The notes under the pieces are model-generated. The model made no database searches. It was not told the DNA's origin and saw only the letters and a list, made by a program, of their open reading frames with translations. From Globomyces pollinis-pini (Eukaryota > Chytridiomycota > Chytridiomycetes > Rhizophydiales > Globomycetaceae): DNA of 12,747 nt. Numbering within the stretch: position 1 is the first letter of the stretch; each line of letters opens with the position of its first letter. Both the position numbers and the translations under genes were made by a program. Shown here one piece after another: positions 8,911 through 12,747 of this stretch. Where the stretch lies: NCBI GenBank assembly GCA_025399215.1, contig MU621512.1:1-12747 (forward strand), read 5' to 3'.

Positions 8911-11863
8911 ATGAACAACGATATTGAATTGGAACCCAAGGAAACTCCAAATGAACCAGAAAGAAAATTAGAATCCATTTCACCTCGTATGGTGAAATCA
9001 TTAAACACATTGCGATACAGAAAACAAAAGGAAAGAGACCCAGACGAAATTGATAGAGAGGAACGAGAATTACTCTTGTCAGAACTTCGAGATTCTCCAT
9101 TACCATTGAATGCAATTCTAGAAGAATTCGAAAACAAAATCATTCTATTTCTACGATTTGAAGACAGAGACTTGTTTCGTCAAATCAATCAGGTATTGGA
9201 AATGTACAAAATTCATGGTTAGTTTAAAGAAACAAATCCGAATAAATCCATGTCAGCTGCATTAACTGAATTCGGTAATCAAAATCAAACCCGTTTCATT
9301 ATATAGGATCTCAATTACATTCCGATGCGCTTGTTAAAATTGCATACGAATTCCAGTTAGATTTATGTTTGAAATACGACATTACAGCCGAAAAGAAGAC
9401 TCACAAATTTCGTAAACATTTGAATTCTATACCGAAATTTGTTGATTTAAGAACGTTACATTTGTTTGAGTTGTTGAAGAAGAATATCTTTTTGGTGTTG
9501 GAGAAATCAGTTCATGAGGAAAATCATCGATATGTACAGATTATTGCACCATTTGAAGTATTAGCTAAAGAAGCAGAACGCATTTCATTACGTTTACCAT
9601 TAACTCCAGAGGTATTTTCAACTTGATTATTTATTATAGTGTGTTAATCGGTTAATACCATTACCAACCAATGTGGTTCAGGATTCTAGTTACCCTTTTC
9701 TATTCCCACGTCGTAGTAGAACTCTTCCAAAGATGACAGATGATATGGATCGTTCTGATATTCCAATTATGATTCAAATGCCTGGTGTAGATAATACACA
9801 CGTTTTGAAAAAGAGATCTGTTCCTTTTCAATATGAATCAATCTCGGATTTCAAATATGGTGATGCGGAGCGATTGGGTCATCGCATGGTTAAAGAAAAA
9901 TTCTTTAGTTCAGCAAAACGAAATGAATTGGTATACCTTCGATTATCGCTAATACTAGTGCCATTCACTTGTTATGTCATGTTTCATTCGGCTGAAATAT
10001 AATCGAAGCAGTAAATCTACAGTTTTGGAATTAGTGGATCTGGGTGTTTACCTTCAATTTTTTGCATTACATGATGGATCTTTAGAAATTGAAGATTTCC
10101 AAAAAACAGAAGTTATTGAATTTAGACCTAGTTATCGAAAAGAATTAAATTATTGGGCCGAAAGTTTCAATTCTGGAAAAGTACCTTTGGAAGATATTCG
10201 TACTTATTTTGGTGAATCGATAGGGTTGTATTTTGTATGGGTACAGTTTTACGTGAAATGGATACTTTATTTGTCATTCCTTGGTGTGGTGGTCGTATTG
10301 TATGGACTTTATCACATTGCAACTCAGAACGATAATAAGTTTGGATTCTGGAAACTGTTTGATAACAGAGCCACACCATTTTTTGGATATATCCTTTGTA
10401 TATGGTATAGTCTTTCTGCTTATGTTAATGATAGGTCATTGCTATTTTTGAAATATTGGAAACGTCAAAGTCACTATTTATCATTTATTTGGGATGTGGA
10501 TCATGTCGACAAAACAGAGCAAATCAGACCTCAGTGGAGAGCTTCCGGAATTGCTCCATCTCCAATTACAGGAAAGAAAGTTCCTGTAGAATCAAATGCA
10601 TATAAAATTAGACGAGTTTTCACAACGATTATCTTATTTTTGGCTTTTATTTTTATGATTGGATTAATACTTGGAAATATAGCATTAACAGCATTTTTAA
10701 CCAACCTTCAAAATTCGTATTCAAGTTATGGTGGTAGTTTTACGTCAGGAGTATTTGCTGTTATTCAAATTTTCATCTTTTATCCAGTAATCATCATTTC
10801 TAATAAGTTATTTTTTAGGTTTACACATGGTTAACGTTAAAATTAACTGAATTTGAAAATTTCCGAACTCGTTCAGAGTATGTTAACAGTCTCATTTGGA
10901 AAGATTTCATTAGTAGTTTCTTAAACTGCTATGGAATATTATTCTTTATGGCTATCATAAAACCTTACATTAGTTATGTAAACAATCAAGAATTTCTATA
11001 TTTTGGTATCACTGTGTCTTTAATAGTTAGGGAAATGGACTTATAATTGTACGATGGAACCAGGTCCTCTGAATTGCCAAACAAATCTGATTACGTCTAT
11101 CATTATTATATTTGCAGGTCAAAATTTCTTATATCAGATATTTCAGGTTGTTTATCCTTACCTGATTCGTACTTGGAAAGTGTTACCGGCGATTAAGAAA
11201 AAAGAAATTGTTAATCATGATACATTTCCAGCACATATGCATGAATCTTACCTATTACCACCTTATTCCAGATATCTAGCCTCTGAATTTAGTGATAGAG
11301 TAACACAGTTGGGCTACATTTTGTTTTTCGGTGCTTCTTTTAGTTTAGCACCATTTCTTGGATATGTGAATGGAGTTACAGAATTGAAAGTTGATGTTTT
11401 GAAGTATGTCAAATTTTATCAACGTCCTTTTGTTGAACCAGCCAAGTCAATTGGTGCATGGGATAGTATCTTGGAACGCATGACCTTTCTTTCTTTTCTG
11501 GTGACTGGAGCCACATTGGCATTCAATTCAAAAGGGGTTGCTGAAGTATTTTTTGAGCCGGTTTTTGGGGACTCTGTGACAAAAGATTGGAGGCGAGTTG
11601 CATACGAATTAGTATTTTTAATTGTCTTTGAGGTATTTTTTCCAATTGATTAACCATAGCATCTTATACTCTTTTCATCTATTGTTATTCACGCTTTAAT
11701 TCCAGATGTTCCTGAACCTGTACGAATTGGTCGTCTAGCAGAGGAACATATTGAGAGATTACGACTCAGTGAAGATTCTGATGAATCTGATTGGGATGAT
11801 GATGATGATCAAGTTAAAAATTCACCCCTTAGTAGCAAATTTCATCGTAACGAAACTGTTTAA
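8911..11863 (+). CDS. Anoctamin/TMEM16 family membrane protein
   Basis: Seven exons (8911-9217, 9307-9611, 9640-9930, 9959-10786, 10819-11005, 11031-11632, 11660-11863) give 907 aa. Introns are 89, 28, 28, 32, 25 and 27 nt. The family comprises calcium-activated chloride channels and phospholipid scramblases of the plasma membrane or ER. Residues about 70-300 match the N-terminal dimerisation domain of animal-type members (FLRFEDRDL near 79; YVQIIAPFEVL 178-188), which short Aspergillus/Nectria scramblases do not have in this extended form. Membrane segments start near 393, 440, 519, 564, 609 and 658, with four more to about 860. ASFSLAPFLGYVN (741-753) and ELKVD (757-761) are family hallmarks. 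Calcium ligands E725/D728 (TM7) and E757/D761 (TM8) are present, but the TM6 ligand positions read Tyr674 and Gln678. The C-terminal tail is acidic (DSDESDWDDDDD). The ATG is the first in the open exon. Confidence 0.95.
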
Positions 11864-12303
11864 ATAGATTCATTTTTTTAAAATCATAGTTCTTTTTTTT
11901 ATATAAGAAAAACTTTTACGTTCATAGCATCATTTCATGTCATGGTTATAGTGCTAAAATACTTGTCTACGAGGCATACAATTCGTCATTGTTTACATCA
12001 CCGTGAATTGGTAATGGATTGCGTCACACATTCCAAATAAGCCTATAATTAGCCCAGCACACGTCTATTGATATGATGTCAATCTTACAACTCGAAGCAA
12101 AAAAGTACAAGAATCAGCGCATGATGAAGGAAGGTTGTTGATGGTTTGTGTTGTAAAATTGTATTGTCTTCAATTTGTTGGCAAGTTTCATAATCGCGTA
12201 CAATTTGTGTTTGACAAATAGGCTTTCAAGAAGGCTTCAACTGCTAAATAATACGTAATGTATTGTATATAAAAACAAAGGTTTGGGATAGGAGAACCTT
12301 AAA
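11864..12303. promoter_or_regulatory. Spacer downstream of the anoctamin gene, with a TATA-like box
   Basis: This 440-bp stretch has T-rich runs just after the anoctamin stop, probably 3' untranslated sequence. TATATAAAAA lies at 12266-12275, some 29 nt before the next ATG, so the leader of that gene would be very short if this box is used. No coding sequence was recognised in the rest. Confidence 0.45.
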
Positions 12304-12747
12304 ATGTTTATATCTCTGTCTAAACTTCTAATTGCAGCATTGACTGTATCAAACACCTAGTAAGATTTATTGTATATGTTGATTATATAGTGCTGATGGC
12401 GGACAACATGCTGGTGGTCATTCCGAAGGAGGTGCTCCCGCTGCTGGTGCACCAGCACCAAGAAATGGTGAAGGTGCTCCTCCACCTGCTGCTGAAGGTG
12501 GTGCTCCTCCTCCCCCTCCTGCTGCCGAAGGTGGTGCTCCCCCTCCTCCTCCTGCTGCCGAAGGTGGTGCTCCTGGTGGTGCAGCTCCTGCAACTGGTGG
12601 AGCTCCCCCACCTGCTGGTGCAACTCGTCCTGAAAGTACCAGTATGTGTGACTTCTACACTCAAGCTGTGTTTGGACAAAATAACGAAGCAAATCAACTT
12701 AAATTACTCACCACTGTTGTCAATCGTGTGGTTGGTGGTAACTTTAC
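12304..12747 (+). CDS. Secreted Gly/Ala/Pro-rich protein, N-terminal part (runs off the window)
   Basis: Exon 1 (12304-12359) and exon 2 (from 12391) join over a 31-nt intron with a strong GTAAG donor (12360-12390), completing a TAT codon. The first 20 residues look like a signal peptide cleaved after TYA. Residues 21-97 are low complexity: repeats of EGGAPPPPPAA (two near-perfect copies at about 54-75) flanked by looser EGGAP/GGAPPP versions, so probably an extended cell-surface or secreted linker. From about 100 a normal globular sequence begins (SMCDFYTQAVFG, then NQLKLLTTVVN), which I cannot assign to a named family. At least 137 residues lie in the window; the end is missing. The CAT-poor, GC-richer repeat contrasts with the surrounding AT-rich DNA. 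Confidence 0.78.
12436..12624 (+). repeat. Imperfect coding minisatellite, unit about 33 nt
   Basis: Reiterated gaaggtggtgctcc and cctcctgctgccgaagg units within exon 2 of the secreted protein gene, encoding EGGAPPPPPAA. The inner two units are nearly identical, the outer ones degenerate. Such tracts commonly change length by slippage or unequal exchange. Confidence 0.7.

Noticed and set aside
8783..9143. Minus-strand frames at the anoctamin 5' end
   Set aside because: They overlap the first anoctamin exon, which belongs to a gene with strong homology on the plus strand.
12357..12697. Two overlapping minus-strand frames over the Pro/Gly repeat
   Set aside because: The GC-rich triplet repeat is open in several frames; only the plus frame has a signal peptide and a sensible splice.

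Overview
This is AT-rich eukaryotic nuclear DNA: protein genes are split by GT..AG introns, and coding, leader and intergenic DNA alternate over short distances. A fungal lineage outside the Dikarya is my best guess, by inference. The two left-hand genes carry a SPRY domain of the SSH4/EAR1 type, which is typical of fungi, while the anoctamin has the long N-terminal domain usual in animal-type family members. The standard genetic code fits, since TAA and TAG end the genes.

Layout. Positions 1-4725, minus strand, hold a decaying tandem family of membrane proteins with a signal peptide, a glycosylated lumenal domain, one membrane span and a cytosolic SPRY domain. Copy 1 (219-1706) is open except for a nonsense codon inside the SPRY domain. 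Copy 2 (2351-3998) has three lesions before an intact SPRY domain. A relic of a third copy (about 4440-4725) keeps only the upstream region, start codon and signal-peptide end. About 1 kb without recognisable genes follows (4726-5698). A small RRM/RGG RNA-binding protein lies at 5699-6173 (minus). A 0.7 kb divergent spacer separates it from a cytochrome P450-like gene (6850-8620, plus, 7 exons), which is followed by an anoctamin/TMEM16 gene (8911-11863, plus, 7 exons, 907 aa). The start of a secreted Gly/Ala/Pro-rich protein (12304 to beyond the window end) closes the window.

Three points stand out. First, the introns are extremely short: of 14 introns I could place by reading-frame continuity and homology, 12 are about 25-32 nt, and only two are longer (89 and 123 nt). 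Second, the P450 is a full-length 499-aa reading frame with normal I-helix, ExxR and PERF-like motifs, but its heme-cysteine loop is rewritten and Ile stands where the axial Cys should be. Third, the anoctamin keeps the TM7 and TM8 acidic calcium ligands but has Gln and Tyr at the TM6 ligand positions.

The genes do not form an evident pathway. The P450 (probably ER-bound) and the anoctamin (a lipid scramblase or channel family) both concern membranes, but their adjacency may be chance. All exon boundaries were assigned by eye and need RNA evidence.
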